A stretch of 64,000 bases of DNA. It comes from Aphrocallistes beatrix (lineage: Eukaryota; Porifera; Hexactinellida; Sceptrulophora; Aphrocallistidae). Shown one piece after another: positions 12,459 to 22,132 of this stretch (its first letter is position 1; the number at the start of each line of letters is the position of its first letter). The position numbers and the translations under genes are program-made. The stretch lies in the NCBI GenBank assembly GCA_963281255.1, contig OY725493.1, positions 4,495,857-4,559,856 of the forward strand. Reading direction: 5' to 3'. The notes below the pieces were generated by a model. The model was given only the letters and a program-made list of their open reading frames with translations, ran no database searches and was not told the origin of the DNA.

Positions 12459-13664
12459 ATGGCAGAAGCTAAGCCTTTGGTTGGAGATATAAGTGAGTTG
12501 TGGGTATGGGGTAGTGACGGGTATGGAAGACTGGGGCAAGGAACAGTAAATAAACGTCTCATTAAAGCAACAAAAGTCAAGGGATTAGAAGGGAAGCTAA
12601 TCAGATCAATTGGCTGCGGTTCAGCACACACTCTATTGGCATTCTACGAGGAGGAGGACAAAGAGAAGAAGCTTGAATGTTATTCGTGGGGGAAGTGTCA
12701 TTTTGGACAACTGGGTCACAATGAAATGGAGATGGATGAAAGTTTACCAAAACTGCTTACAGTATTAGGCGGTCTAAAACAAATAAAAATAGTTGGATGT
12801 GGACAAGCTTCTTCTTTCATTGTTGCTGAGGATGGGACTTATAGTTGGGGGTGCGGTTATTATGGCGCCTTGGGGCATGATAATGAGGACCACCTGCTGA
12901 AGCCTAAACTGATAGAAGGGCTTAAAGAACACGGTAGTGAGGTAAAATCTATTAAGGGCGGTGCTTTCCATACCATAGCTTTGACTGAACGGGGACTTGT
13001 GTTTACATGGGGAAGGGACCATGTGGGCCAACTAGGAGTCAAACCGCTTTCACCGACCACTCAAGTTAGACTCAACCACAAAACTCCACAACCTGTCCTA
13101 CTTCCGGAGGATGGAGATAAAATTGATGCTTTCGCAGATAACACCATGATCTTGATGAAGAACGGGATTCTCCTAAGTTTCGGTGACAACCAACATAAAC
13201 AATTAGGACACGAAATGCCTTCTTTTAATGCAAACAAAGATGTTGTTAAAGGCAAACTTGAATGCAGAGTAGAAATTAATAATAAAGAAAACAAGAAGGA
13301 ATTTCTTCCTATTAGTGACATGGCTTGTGGGACGACTCACTCACTTGCGGTGACGAGAGATGGAAAGGTGTACTCCTGGGGGAGGCACGAATTGGGAGCT
13401 CTAGGTAGAGACTACCCCAAAGAACCTGGAATTGTGGTTGTAGAGGAAGAACTAGAATTAAAATTTACAAAAGTATCTGCTGGTCATGAATTCTCGCTTG
13501 CCTTGGCTTGCGATGGAAGAGTGTTTAGTTGGGGGGAGAACTATGCTGATAAGTTGGGAAGGGACACTCATACCGACAAACCTAAAGTGGTCGACCCTGT
13601 TGATCCTGTTGATGGTATAATTTGTGCTGAAAATCATTCTACTGCCTTTATCTGTAAGAAATGA
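12459..13664 (+). CDS. RCC1-type seven-bladed propeller protein (possible RCC1)
   Basis: 401 residues with seven RCC1 repeats, each carrying the blade signature: WGSDGYGRLG, SWGKCHFGQLG, SWGCGYYGALG, TWGRDHVGQLG, SFGDNQHKQLG, SWGRHELGALG, SWGENYADKLG. This is a complete propeller with almost no extra domain and about the length of RCC1 (421), the chromatin-bound nucleotide exchange factor for Ran. Blades 5-7 resemble RCC1 best (QLG..P.FNAN, YSWGRHELGALG, DGRVFSWG). The basic N-terminal chromatin and import tail of RCC1 is absent. It could be a diverged RCC1 or another RCC1-domain protein. Single exon, ATG 12459. Confidence 0.8.
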   Translation: MAEAKPLVGDISELWVWGSDGYGRLGQGTVNKRLIKATKVKGLEGKLIRSIGCGSAHTLLAFYEEEDKEKKLECYSWGKCHFGQLGHNEMEMDESLPKLLTVLGGLKQIKIVGCGQASSFIVAEDGTYSWGCGYYGALGHDNEDHLLKPKLIEGLKEHGSEVKSIKGGAFHTIALTERGLVFTWGRDHVGQLGVKPLSPTTQVRLNHKTPQPVLLPEDGDKIDAFADNTMILMKNGILLSFGDNQHKQLGHEMPSFNANKDVVKGKLECRVEINNKENKKEFLPISDMACGTTHSLAVTRDGKVYSWGRHELGALGRDYPKEPGIVVVEEELELKFTKVSAGHEFSLALACDGRVFSWGENYADKLGRDTHTDKPKVVDPVDPVDGIICAENHSTAFICKK

Positions 13665-13870
13665 TTTATGTATGTATGTGGGTTCATTTCTTTCTGGCTT
13701 ACTCTTAACATTCTACAAATTGTAACTATCTTTCCATTTGTATGATAAACTAGAATTAATATAATAGCGATTGTACAATTCAGTATCGTTATCTAATATA
13801 GTATTGTGTCTCGCGAGTTAGAAATCGTTCGAGAAGAAATCCTAGTCAATAATATGCAAGTATAAATTAA
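13665..13870. other. Downstream region of the RCC1-like gene
   Basis: AT-rich spacer without a gene. It ends in the left copy of the 9-bp direct repeat ATAAATTAA (13862-13870) that flanks the adjacent Mutator-like element. Confidence 0.35.
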
Positions 13871-14167
13871 GGTAAACGGATGTTTCGCCGCTGGATTTTT
13901 CGTCGCCTGGATGTTTCAGGATATCTCTTTGAATGGAATTACGAACAGTTAGGAAACATGAATTTGTTCTAAAGCTGAATAGAATAGGAGAGTGAGAGTG
14001 GGCATTTTCGGTTTGAAATAATATCAGATGGCACCCGAGAGTGGTATTTTTATTTCGTGAGGGGTGGGTGATTGTCATTTATTATTTGTTAGAATGAATG
14101 GGAGAATGAAAGTGAGGATTCAATAATTTCATTCAAAGAAATATCAGCGACGAAACATCCGCCATTC
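13871..14167. mobile_element. Mutator-like MITE with 9-bp target duplication
   Basis: 297-bp non-coding element. Left end has CGGATGTTTCGCCGCTG (13877 on) and right end has CAGCGACGAAACATCCG (to 14161). The inverted repeat continues inwards: 'caggatatctctttgaatg' on the left pairs with 'cattcaaagaaatatcagcg' on the right. Outside it, the exact 9-bp direct repeat ATAAATTAA occurs at 13862-13870 and 14168-14176, the duplication length typical of Mutator-like elements. The AT-rich 9-mer could recur by chance, but its position exactly flanks the termini. It lacks a transposase and must depend on one in trans. Confidence 0.68.
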
Positions 14168-14176
14168 ATAAATTAA

Positions 14177-14914
14177 TAAGGAATAAGTTATTAGTTTTCC
14201 ATTCACTTTTAAAACACTAGTGTGTAATTACTGCTAATTATAACATATTCATCCTGAAAACGAAATTACAATTTGCCGTATCAACTTCTTGTTAAAACAA
14301 TTATTGTCACATACGCATTATTGGTGTCATTGAATCGCAGTTCAGAGTTTTCCAAGTAACTATCACTTGATTTGCGTATCCATACAACTTCCTCAATTGA
14401 GTAATGTGTAAAATAGGTTCAAAGTTAGATGAAAATTGAAAGCCGACGTCAGAATTAGTAGACTTTCAAACATATATTTTGGCATTAATAACTCCTTTAT
14501 ACATCTCTACCCTTTAACACATTTCACAAATTATCTTTGCAAACTTGGAGATGCTGATATTGATGTGACCTCAATCCGTTGTATCTGAGTGGCTTATCCT
14601 ACTAGTTCGTAGAATCAGAAGAAAATACTACATATATGATCAATTCCTCCTCTTGGCAGTTCAGTAGTATAGCACAACTCACCTAGTTCCAATTTCAGGT
14701 CATTTTGTTGTAAACCCATGCTTATGTTATATACTTATCATTTCCACGGAGGAATGGATACCTTGAACTATTAAAGGTTCTTATTAAATGATTTTTGATA
14801 GATTTACGTGGCATACTCAATCATTTCGAAAGTATAAATACTTGTGTGATTTTCAGTCGAAATAGAATCAAAATTATAAATTAAAATTTCAACCCAATCT
14901 AGAATAGAATCACA
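14177..14914. other. Upstream region of the SAM-PH-SH2 gene
   Basis: AT-rich, without a recognised gene. 'ttttcag' (14850-14856) lies about 60 bp before the start codon and resembles a 3' splice site, so a 5'-UTR intron is possible. Confidence 0.35.
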
Positions 14915-16816
14915 ATGGAAGACTGGATGAATTGGACGAGTGACGAGGTTGCAGAATGGCTGACGAGCATAAACCTACCTCATTTAATCACTTCAATTTA
15001 TTCTTTAAAGATTACCGGAGATCATCTCCCAAAGATCGATGATAACTTCTTGAAGAATTATCTAAAAGTTACTTCACCTGCAGAACGAATTTTGTTCTTA
15101 CAAAATCTCAATATGCTGCCCAACATGTTCGCTCCTCCAACCATCTCTTCCGCTCCTTCAACACCAACCGCAGATGCACTTCCAGTGAAGAAACGACCTC
15201 CTCCCAAACCAAATTCCATAATGGACGCGCACATTCTGATCAATTCTCCTGAGAACCTACATAGCGGTTGGATCATAAAGCAAGGTGGACGCATTCGCAC
15301 TTGGAAGAGAAGATACATGGTCCTGCACCAGGGATGTCTATACTACTTCGAGAATGAGAAGAGCGCCAAGCAGAAGGGCTCCCTCGCCCTGCCAGGCTAT
15401 GTCCTGTCCGAGTCTAACGAGGTGAAAGAGTTCCCTAATTGCATGAAGCTAGCTCACAAGAACCCGAATAAACGCATCTACCTTATCTGTACGTCATCCC
15501 AACGCGAGAAAGATAAGTGGATGGAGTGTATTCAAACAGAACTCGACCTCTACAAGGAGGAGAATCTAATCGGGGAAGCGATCTACGGGGACGGCAATGA
15601 AAAAGCTGAATTGAACGAAATACTAGCCTGTCCGTTGAATGAGAGGCTCAGCGATGGAGACAATGATGAGGAGGTTCCGAATGACTTCGATACTAGTCCT
15701 ATCCCTAATTTGCCCTCTCGAATGAGTAGAGACAAATTTCCAGAACATCCTTCCCGACTCGTTCCTGCAAAGTCTATGATCTCTAGAGTAGAACACCCCA
15801 GCACGTTCTCTCCAGAGCATCTTCCTCACGCAAGCACTGTGAGAGCAAGGGACAATTTGAACCCTCCGATTTCCACAAGTAACTCCGCCCCTCCCTCTTC
15901 CTCCTACCCCTCTGTACCCCCGCCCGGAGCTCCCCACCATTCAATCTCTCCTCACTCCCCCATCTCCTCTTGTCCGAGCTCTCCAACCTCCCACCAGCTC
16001 CCTCCCAGCTTGCCGCCGCCCCCAGAGCCAGACCAGTCGGAGGATCACTACCTCATCATCTCTTCCACCCCTTCCACCCCCGTCCAGACGGATGGTCTAC
16101 CGAATGGACTCGCGAATCGTCAACTCCCCGGAATCCCGGACGGTAAATTGTTGCCCCCTTCTCGCCCTCTCCCCACCCTTCCTTCTGAATTCCCGGAAAA
16201 GCACATTCCACCCCAACCCACCCTAGAAACGACGATGGTAAAGCGGCATTCCACACCTGGTGTATTCCACACGGGTGCACCACAGAACAGCATCTCTGAA
16301 CCTGGCCCGTCCCTTCCCCCCGTCCCCCGCCACTCCCAACTAATCAAGAGGAAGTCGGAGGCGCAGAGCTACGAGGATGTGGACATGATGGATGACATTG
16401 AAGCTTTAGGCGCTAACTTCGGTAAAACACTCCAGTCCATGTCAGACGATGCTGACGATGCTGTTGGCGTCTACATATCTCCTAATATGGAAGTGCTTCC
16501 AGGAGCCTGCATCCAGTCTAAGTTTACTCGCATCAGGGCTGAAGAGGTGCTGGCTAGCATCAATCACGATGGGATGTACCTCATTCGTGATTCCAGCGAG
16601 GAGAGCATTAGTATGGTTCTAACTGTGTGGTGCAAAGACCGCTGTAAACACTACAAAGTGTTCAAGCATGAAAAGGGTTACTGTCTGCACAGAGGCACCT
16701 ACTTCACCAGCCTCGAGGAACTCATTCGACAGTATCGGGTTACTCCCCTCCCAAGGTCCAACTTCACCCTCAAGACTCCGTATAACGTACATTCTTCAAA
16801 TTCGCGTTTTAGTTAG
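14915..16816 (+). CDS. SAM-PH-proline-rich-SH2 adaptor (SH3BP2-like)
   Basis: 633 residues, no catalytic domain. A SAM domain covers about 1-68 (WTSDEVAEWL..INLPHL..FLKNYL). A PH domain covers about 116-213 (HSGWIIKQGG, TWKRRYMVL, CLYYFENEKS, KDKWMECIQTEL). A long Ser/Pro-rich linker follows (about 240-490) with SH3-ligand-like PPxxPxK sites and tyrosine motifs such as YEDVDM. The C-terminal SH2 (about 525-622) has the phosphotyrosine arginine in MYLIRDSS. PH-Pro-SH2 order equals that of the SH3BP2 adaptor; an N-terminal SAM with C-terminal SH2 recalls SLP-76/BLNK. It probably links tyrosine-kinase receptors and phosphoinositides to downstream enzymes. Single exon. Domains are secure; orthology is not. 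Confidence 0.88.
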   Translation: MEDWMNWTSDEVAEWLTSINLPHLITSIYSLKITGDHLPKIDDNFLKNYLKVTSPAERILFLQNLNMLPNMFAPPTISSAPSTPTADALPVKKRPPPKPNSIMDAHILINSPENLHSGWIIKQGGRIRTWKRRYMVLHQGCLYYFENEKSAKQKGSLALPGYVLSESNEVKEFPNCMKLAHKNPNKRIYLICTSSQREKDKWMECIQTELDLYKEENLIGEAIYGDGNEKAELNEILACPLNERLSDGDNDEEVPNDFDTSPIPNLPSRMSRDKFPEHPSRLVPAKSMISRVEHPSTFSPEHLPHASTVRARDNLNPPISTSNSAPPSSSYPSVPPPGAPHHSISPHSPISSCPSSPTSHQLPPSLPPPPEPDQSEDHYLIISSTPSTPVQTDGLPNGLANRQLPGIPDGKLLPPSRPLPTLPSEFPEKHIPPQPTLETTMVKRHSTPGVFHTGAPQNSISEPGPSLPPVPRHSQLIKRKSEAQSYEDVDMMDDIEALGANFGKTLQSMSDDADDAVGVYISPNMEVLPGACIQSKFTRIRAEEVLASINHDGMYLIRDSSEESISMVLTVWCKDRCKHYKVFKHEKGYCLHRGTYFTSLEELIRQYRVTPLPRSNFTLKTPYNVHSSNSRFS

Positions 16817-17419
16817 GCTACACCCTAGCGATGAATTTTGCTGGTAAATATATGTGCACTTTTAATAAGTTGACTGGATTATTTTTAGGCTCTCTACTCT
16901 CCCTGTAAATGTCGTTGTAAGAATTCCTTACGTATTTTAGCAGAGTAGACCTACTCCTGTATGTATGTAAATTTTGTTTTCAAAGATGTACATAATTATA
17001 ATTAATATTTTCGTTTCCAAAGTAATTTTTGATAATACTATAGCTATAGAGTTAGTCTTTGTGACAAATTCCTAGCTTCATACATTCCAGCCGTCCTGCT
17101 TTTTTTAATCTTTTTTTTGTAGGTGGGTAGGTAGCCTCTCAATCTATAATCTAACCAAATATTGTGATAGCAAGTAGCAAATTGTGAGATATGATAAAAT
17201 AGTATTACGTGTGGTTCTAAATCGTGAGATGGGTTCTAAAAGGTAATGTCTCATATAATAGCGAAAATCTTGAGACACACGACGAGATCGTGAGAGGCCT
17301 GAAATACCACATCTATACTATTCCCCATAATTATCATGGTTCTGGTTGGCAGGAATGTAACCGGGATAATTTTCCTATTGATTAATAATCAACTCTAGAG
17401 ATTACAAGAAAACTGAACG
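16817..17419. other. Intergenic, adaptor to TPR gene
   Basis: No gene. A possible inverted-repeat pair 'gcctctca' (about 17134) and 'tgagaggc' (about 17291) encloses ~165 bp with repeated 'gtgagat' words; this may be a decayed MITE, but the ends are too short to claim one. Confidence 0.3.
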
Positions 17420-19063
17420 ATGTCCGAAGTCCCAGATAAAGATTTAGCAGCGCTGTGTAACAAGGTGACCACCTCCTCTCCAGAATGTTTAGAATGGATT
17501 GATAAAGGCCTCATTCAGATATTTAATTTCAACCACAGCCAAGCCATCGTCAACTTGAAAAAAGCGCTTAGCTTTGACAGTCAATGTGCGATGGCGCATT
17601 ATTTCATTGCTTACAGTCACGCTGGCCATTACAATAACCCAGAAGGGTTCGAGCATGCCGTAGGGTCAGAAGAAGCCAGAACTGCACAGACCCTATCGCA
17701 GAGCCTGACCCTCAAAGAATGGGAATTTGATTTGATTGAGGCACAATTGCACCGTTTCTGTTTACCGGTCGGTTCGGTGCCCCTTAACACTCGGACCATA
17801 AATTATGTCAACGCCATGCGTCTGGTCTATCAGAAGCATGAGGGGAATTTGGATGTAGCGGTCTTTTTCGCGGAATCTCTAATGAGCTTAGCACCATGGA
17901 AACTGTGGACCAAGCCTCCTAATATTAAGGCTACGATCCCGGAAACTTTAGAACTGGTGCAAGTGTTGGAAAAGGCTCTGGGGCTAGCCCCTGTGCATCC
18001 TGGTCTCTGCCATTACTACATCCACACGATGGAGCTATCTGCTACGCCTGAGAAGGCGCTACCTGCCGCAGATGTGTTGCGGTGTCGTTATGGAGAGTAT
18101 GGGCATCTGCTCCATATGGCTAGCCACATCGACATATGGGTGGGGCAGTACAAACAGGCAATTGAAGCGAACCAAAAAGCAATTGCGGCAGATCATAGTT
18201 ATATTTCTGCCAGGGGAGAGTGGTATGATTTCTACACCTACTACCAGCTGCACAACTATCAGTTCCTTACATGGGCAGCGATGTTTAATGGGGAATATAC
18301 TGTAGCGATGAAATGTGCAGAAGATTTAAAGTCTCAGATTGGGCCTAACCTTATTTCATTAAAGTTTGGAGATGTGCCGTTCGGTCTTATTCACATGGAA
18401 CCATTCGCGTCTGTAGATTGGCACGTGTTGGTGCGATTTGGAAAATGGGAAGATATCATTAATCGTCCAATAAACGAGAATAAGAAAGACTATCCTAGCT
18501 CGGTAGTCATGGCGCGGTATGCACGAGGAGTAGCGTTTGCAGCTTTGGGGAAGCAAGCAGAAGCTGAAAAAGAACGCGAATTATTTTTTGAAGTCCGAAC
18601 TGATAGGTCTTTCGCTCAACGATGCATGCTAAGTAACTTCATGTACGACCCCAATCGACCAGGTGAGGGCATTCTTGATATAGCGGAAGCTGTGCTGAAC
18701 GGTGAGATTGAATATCGTAAAGGGAATTTCAAGGAGGCTTTTGACCAACTTCGTCTCGCAGTAAAACGTGATTGCAATCTGGAGTATAGTGAACCTTGGT
18801 CCTGGATGATGCCAACCAGACATGTGCTCGGTGCTTTGCTGCTCGAGTCTGGGAACGCTGCTGAGTCTGAATCTGTCTACCGAGAGGATCTCGAGCAGTA
18901 CAGGAATAATATATGGTCTCTGATGGGGCTGCATCAGTCCTTGAAGCAGCAGAATAAGCTGGAGGAAGCAGACTCTGTGCTTGCTCTGTTTCAGATAGCC
19001 AGCGCGTCGGCTGAAATCAAGATCGGAGCTTCGTGCTTATGTGCCACTAAACTATGTTTTTAG
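17420..19063 (+). CDS. TPR protein of bacterial type
   Basis: 547 residues with TPR-like helical pairs from about 20 to 250 and again from about 390 to 530. Characteristic segments are HPGLCHYYIHTMELS (~195), GHLLHMASHIDIWVGQYKQAIEANQKAI (about 230-257, quoted in parts: GHLLHMASHIDIWVG; QAIEANQKAI) and WYDFYTYYQLHNYQFL (~270). The His-rich 'YYIHxxE..GHLxHMxSHI' block is what I associate with large bacterial and some eukaryotic tetratricopeptide proteins of unknown function rather than with animal co-chaperones. The C-terminus is Cys-rich (SCLCATKLC). No signal peptide or membrane helix. Horizontal origin is possible but undecided. Codon usage looks like that of the neighbours, and the gene has no intron. 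Confidence 0.72.
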   Translation: MSEVPDKDLAALCNKVTTSSPECLEWIDKGLIQIFNFNHSQAIVNLKKALSFDSQCAMAHYFIAYSHAGHYNNPEGFEHAVGSEEARTAQTLSQSLTLKEWEFDLIEAQLHRFCLPVGSVPLNTRTINYVNAMRLVYQKHEGNLDVAVFFAESLMSLAPWKLWTKPPNIKATIPETLELVQVLEKALGLAPVHPGLCHYYIHTMELSATPEKALPAADVLRCRYGEYGHLLHMASHIDIWVGQYKQAIEANQKAIAADHSYISARGEWYDFYTYYQLHNYQFLTWAAMFNGEYTVAMKCAEDLKSQIGPNLISLKFGDVPFGLIHMEPFASVDWHVLVRFGKWEDIINRPINENKKDYPSSVVMARYARGVAFAALGKQAEAEKERELFFEVRTDRSFAQRCMLSNFMYDPNRPGEGILDIAEAVLNGEIEYRKGNFKEAFDQLRLAVKRDCNLEYSEPWSWMMPTRHVLGALLLESGNAAESESVYREDLEQYRNNIWSLMGLHQSLKQQNKLEEADSVLALFQIASASAEIKIGASCLCATKLCF

Positions 19064-20283
19064 GCATTGAGTAGGTTCAGATTTTTTAGGTTAGTATTTC
19101 GGTGCATTATTTTTCTATGAACAGAAGAATGGAAACGGCATTACATGCCTGCCACCTTCATTTTATATATATAATCGAGTTTTAATAGTGAGGATATTCC
19201 TTGTATAGTTGAGTCGTTATTAAAAGAAAGTCCCTTTACGGCACTTTATAGACTAACTCCAGATAAAGCTACTCTGACTATAGGTCAACGACAATCTCTA
19301 GATCCACATAAGATGAGTGTTGATGTTCAGCCATCAGTGATCCTAAACTTTTTAAAACTGTTTGATATAGTATGTAATATATTGATTAGTTAGTCAAATA
19401 TGAATTGCAAAGTTCCCAGCTGTGTAAGGCTAAATACATGAATCTATATTGTATGCCTAATATGACAAATACCAATGGCATATCAGTGGATAAAATGTAG
19501 TTTAAATTTACATTTATTTTATCATTTTCTCGAGAAGTATATACTCACTTCGATGAATCTATATTATAAAATAAATGTTGTCAGCTTCCAGGGCCAAACC
19601 CCCTGGACCCCATTGGGGGCTTACAGCGCCCCCCAGCTGGATGCTGTGCCCCCCCGTCAGAAAATTCTGGCTACGTCATTGCCGATACGCTTTCTAAAAA
19701 TCTTGGGGAGAACCCTGAATACTCTTTGGGACATGAAAAAAATTTCAGATTTTACAACACATTTACTTTATGTCAGAATGTCCTGTTCTACTGTTTGTAG
19801 ATACGGATTATTTTTGACACTTATGACCTTAAATCATGCGATCCAAAACAACATGCTGTTGTCACCCCTGAAATAGAGCACGCAAAAGGTTCGCTAATAT
19901 CACGCGTTTTACAGCCAACCCACACCATGCACCAGCAGGTTTGGGATATGATTCTCGATAGCTTAGCTATATATATGTAATGGAATTTTCAGCAAAATGT
20001 CAGATGTTATTCATTATTAACTGGGTGCTATACAATATAATACATGTAGTAGTTAAAATTACTACGTAGTAAGAATAATAAATAAATAAAAAGGAAAAAC
20101 AACAAAAGGTTGGGCTTCGTATAACTGTTGTTTCAAGGAACATTGTCTGATAAAGCTCCATAAATACAAGTGTTTGAGTGAGTGGGTGAGTAATTGCATT
20201 GCCAGAGAATGAGAGTGAGTGTGTGAAGTTGGGAGGTGATGATGCCCCATAACATAGAGAGAAAGGACAAAGTGCTGACTCAG
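19064..20283. other. Intergenic with transposon remnant
   Basis: No convincing gene; the longest open frame (133 codons from 19475) crosses repeat DNA and has no protein resemblance. The region contains the hAT-like terminus described separately, and its right edge meets the left arm of the WD40 palindrome. Confidence 0.4.
19590..19681. mobile_element. Remnant of a hAT-type element (right end)
   Basis: A GC-rich patch in AT-rich DNA, with C-runs and ending in GTCAGAAAATTCTGGCTACG followed by tcattg (about 19656-19681). Read on the other strand this begins CAATGACGTAGCCAGAATTT, very like the CAGTGGCGTAGCCAGA terminus of many invertebrate hAT elements. The matching left end was not located, so the element appears truncated or its other end has decayed. 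Confidence 0.5.
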
Positions 20284-20408
20284 AAGAGAGGCTATACCGA
20301 CGATTTACCATTCTGAACAAGACTCTTCTGTCCTCCCATCTCCTCCCAACTTCCCCCTCCCACACCACATCCTCTGTCGGATGGTGTCCTACGTCACACC
20401 AGTCTGAC

Positions 20409-21395
20409 ATGGTTAGGTTCTTCACGGCTACTCCCAACAGAATTCGCGTGTTCGACCTGAAGTCAGGGTTGTTCAGAGGAGACAACGACACATACATCCC
20501 TGTCTACCAGTTCGATGCACCCGAATCGATCAGCGCAATGGCTGTCTCCACCAGGACACACGGTGCCATTCCCGCCTTTGCACTCACCTACCAAGGTGTG
20601 CCTGGAGTGGATATTGTGAGTGTGAGGGGTTCGAAGGAAGATGAGTTGGTGGTGGAGAAGCGGCTGTTTGCCGCCACTCCCTCTAGAATGGACGTGTGCA
20701 CGTGTCTCTTATGGAACACAGACTCGGACATACTCGTGTTTGGTGACGATCAAGGTTACATCCACCTGTGCCACATAACCACAGGACGAGACATATCCCA
20801 ACTGAAAATGGGGCTGAAACCCGTTCGGGAGGTCCGGATGCTGTCTCTCAGCTGTTACATCTCCTGTGATGGGAGTGAGAGTGTGTCACTATGGGACCTT
20901 CGCGACAGGACCACCATCATGGGCACACTCAAAGTGCCACCCACCCGCTTCAGTCGATTCACCGCTCGTCCAGTGATGGGTATGAATGTGTCCGGATGTC
21001 TGGCTGTGTGTGCTGACGTGGAGGGTAGGGCGACAGTGTGGGACACACGCAACACCACCAAGCCACTCTCAACACATTTCGGTGAGATACACTCTGAGCC
21101 ACATCCTAGCCGCTCCAGTACTGCATCGACTGGTGCGTGTCTGGCGGGGAATTTCGTGTGTTTGGGTGTACGAAACTCTACGCTGTCCCTCTACCACCGT
21201 GAGTCCACCTACCCCGTATGCTACCACAGGTTGGGAAAGGGCGCAGCTGCAGGTACAACTATTGGACGGCTGGAATACTCAACTGATGCGAAGCGAGTGA
21301 TTGCAGCTGATTCATGTGGGAATGTCGGTCTATTAACGATTCAGATAGAGGTGCCAGATGGATTGACACTCCCCTCAGATTGTTACGGCACCTGA
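20409..21395 (+). CDS. WD40-like beta-propeller protein, copy A
   Basis: 328 residues beginning MVRFFTATPNRIRVFDLKSG. WD-type blade ends are visible (SVSLWDLRDRTT, ATVWDTRNTTKP, LVFGDDQGYIHLCHI, NVGLLTIQ), so a single six- or seven-bladed propeller is likely, probably a protein-interaction scaffold. I do not recognise the family. The frame stays open upstream of ATG 20409 (about 40 codons back) without another ATG, and this part is conserved in copy B, but the shared MVRFF start is preferred. The C-terminus differs from copy B: PDGLTLPSDCYGT and stop. Confidence 0.75.
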   Translation: MVRFFTATPNRIRVFDLKSGLFRGDNDTYIPVYQFDAPESISAMAVSTRTHGAIPAFALTYQGVPGVDIVSVRGSKEDELVVEKRLFAATPSRMDVCTCLLWNTDSDILVFGDDQGYIHLCHITTGRDISQLKMGLKPVREVRMLSLSCYISCDGSESVSLWDLRDRTTIMGTLKVPPTRFSRFTARPVMGMNVSGCLAVCADVEGRATVWDTRNTTKPLSTHFGEIHSEPHPSRSSTASTGACLAGNFVCLGVRNSTLSLYHRESTYPVCYHRLGKGAAAGTTIGRLEYSTDAKRVIAADSCGNVGLLTIQIEVPDGLTLPSDCYGT

Positions 21396-21591
21396 AGTTT
21401 TATATGGAAAGAAAGCTTTCAGAGGACCTGAGAGGTCTGCGGGAAGTGTCAATTCACCTGGTACCTCTGTCTGAATCGTCAATAGACCGACATTCCCACA
21501 TGAATCAGCTGCAATCACTCGCTTCGCATCAGTTGAGTATTCCAGCCGTCCAATAGTTGTACCTGCAGCTGCGCCCTTTCCCAACCTGTGG
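21251..21591. repeat. Left contig edge, identical to 21792-22132
   Basis: These 341 bases, the last before the N run, are identical and in the same orientation to the first 341 bases after it. Direct identity of both gap edges over this length is the signature of two contigs that overlap but were not merged. Confidence 0.95.
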
Positions 21592-21791
21592 NNNNNNNNN
21601 NNNNNNNNNNNNNNNNNNNNNNNNNNNNNNNNNNNNNNNNNNNNNNNNNNNNNNNNNNNNNNNNNNNNNNNNNNNNNNNNNNNNNNNNNNNNNNNNNNNN
21701 NNNNNNNNNNNNNNNNNNNNNNNNNNNNNNNNNNNNNNNNNNNNNNNNNNNNNNNNNNNNNNNNNNNNNNNNNNNNNNNNNNNNNNNNNNN
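21592..21791. other. Run of 200 Ns (assembly gap, probably false)
   Basis: Exactly 200 undetermined bases, a conventional placeholder length. Because its flanks are the same 341-bp sequence, the real chromosome most likely lacks both the gap and one copy; joining would shorten the window by 541 bp and leave a simple palindrome. Frames reading across the Ns are artefacts. Confidence 0.93.
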
Positions 21792-22132
21792 AGGTACAAC
21801 TATTGGACGGCTGGAATACTCAACTGATGCGAAGCGAGTGATTGCAGCTGATTCATGTGGGAATGTCGGTCTATTAACGATTCAGATAGAGGTGCCAGAT
21901 GGATTGACACTCCCCTCAGATTGTTACGGCACCTGAAGTTTTATATGGAAAGAAAGCTTTCAGAGGACCTGAGAGGTCTGCGGGAAGTGTCAATTCACCT
22001 GGTACCTCTGTCTGAATCGTCAATAGACCGACATTCCCACATGAATCAGCTGCAATCACTCGCTTCGCATCAGTTGAGTATTCCAGCCGTCCAATAGTTG
22101 TACCTGCAGCTGCGCCCTTTCCCAACCTGTGG
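21792..22132. repeat. Right contig edge, identical to 21251-21591
   Basis: Second copy of the overlap. It contains the tail of copy A (ending at position 21936 in these coordinates) and the tail of copy B (stop 21916-21918), so each contig holds the whole central spacer. Confidence 0.95.

Noticed and set aside
19475-19876. 133-codon open frame
   Set aside because: Crosses the hAT-like terminus and AT-rich spacer; no domain, and composition is that of non-coding DNA.
20000-20497. 165-codon minus-strand frame overlapping the WD40 copy A start
   Set aside because: Antisense shadow of copy A extended through intergenic DNA; low-complexity hydrophobic C-terminal part and no homology visible.
21515-21841. 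Frames reading through the Ns
   Set aside because: Created by undetermined bases in a false gap.
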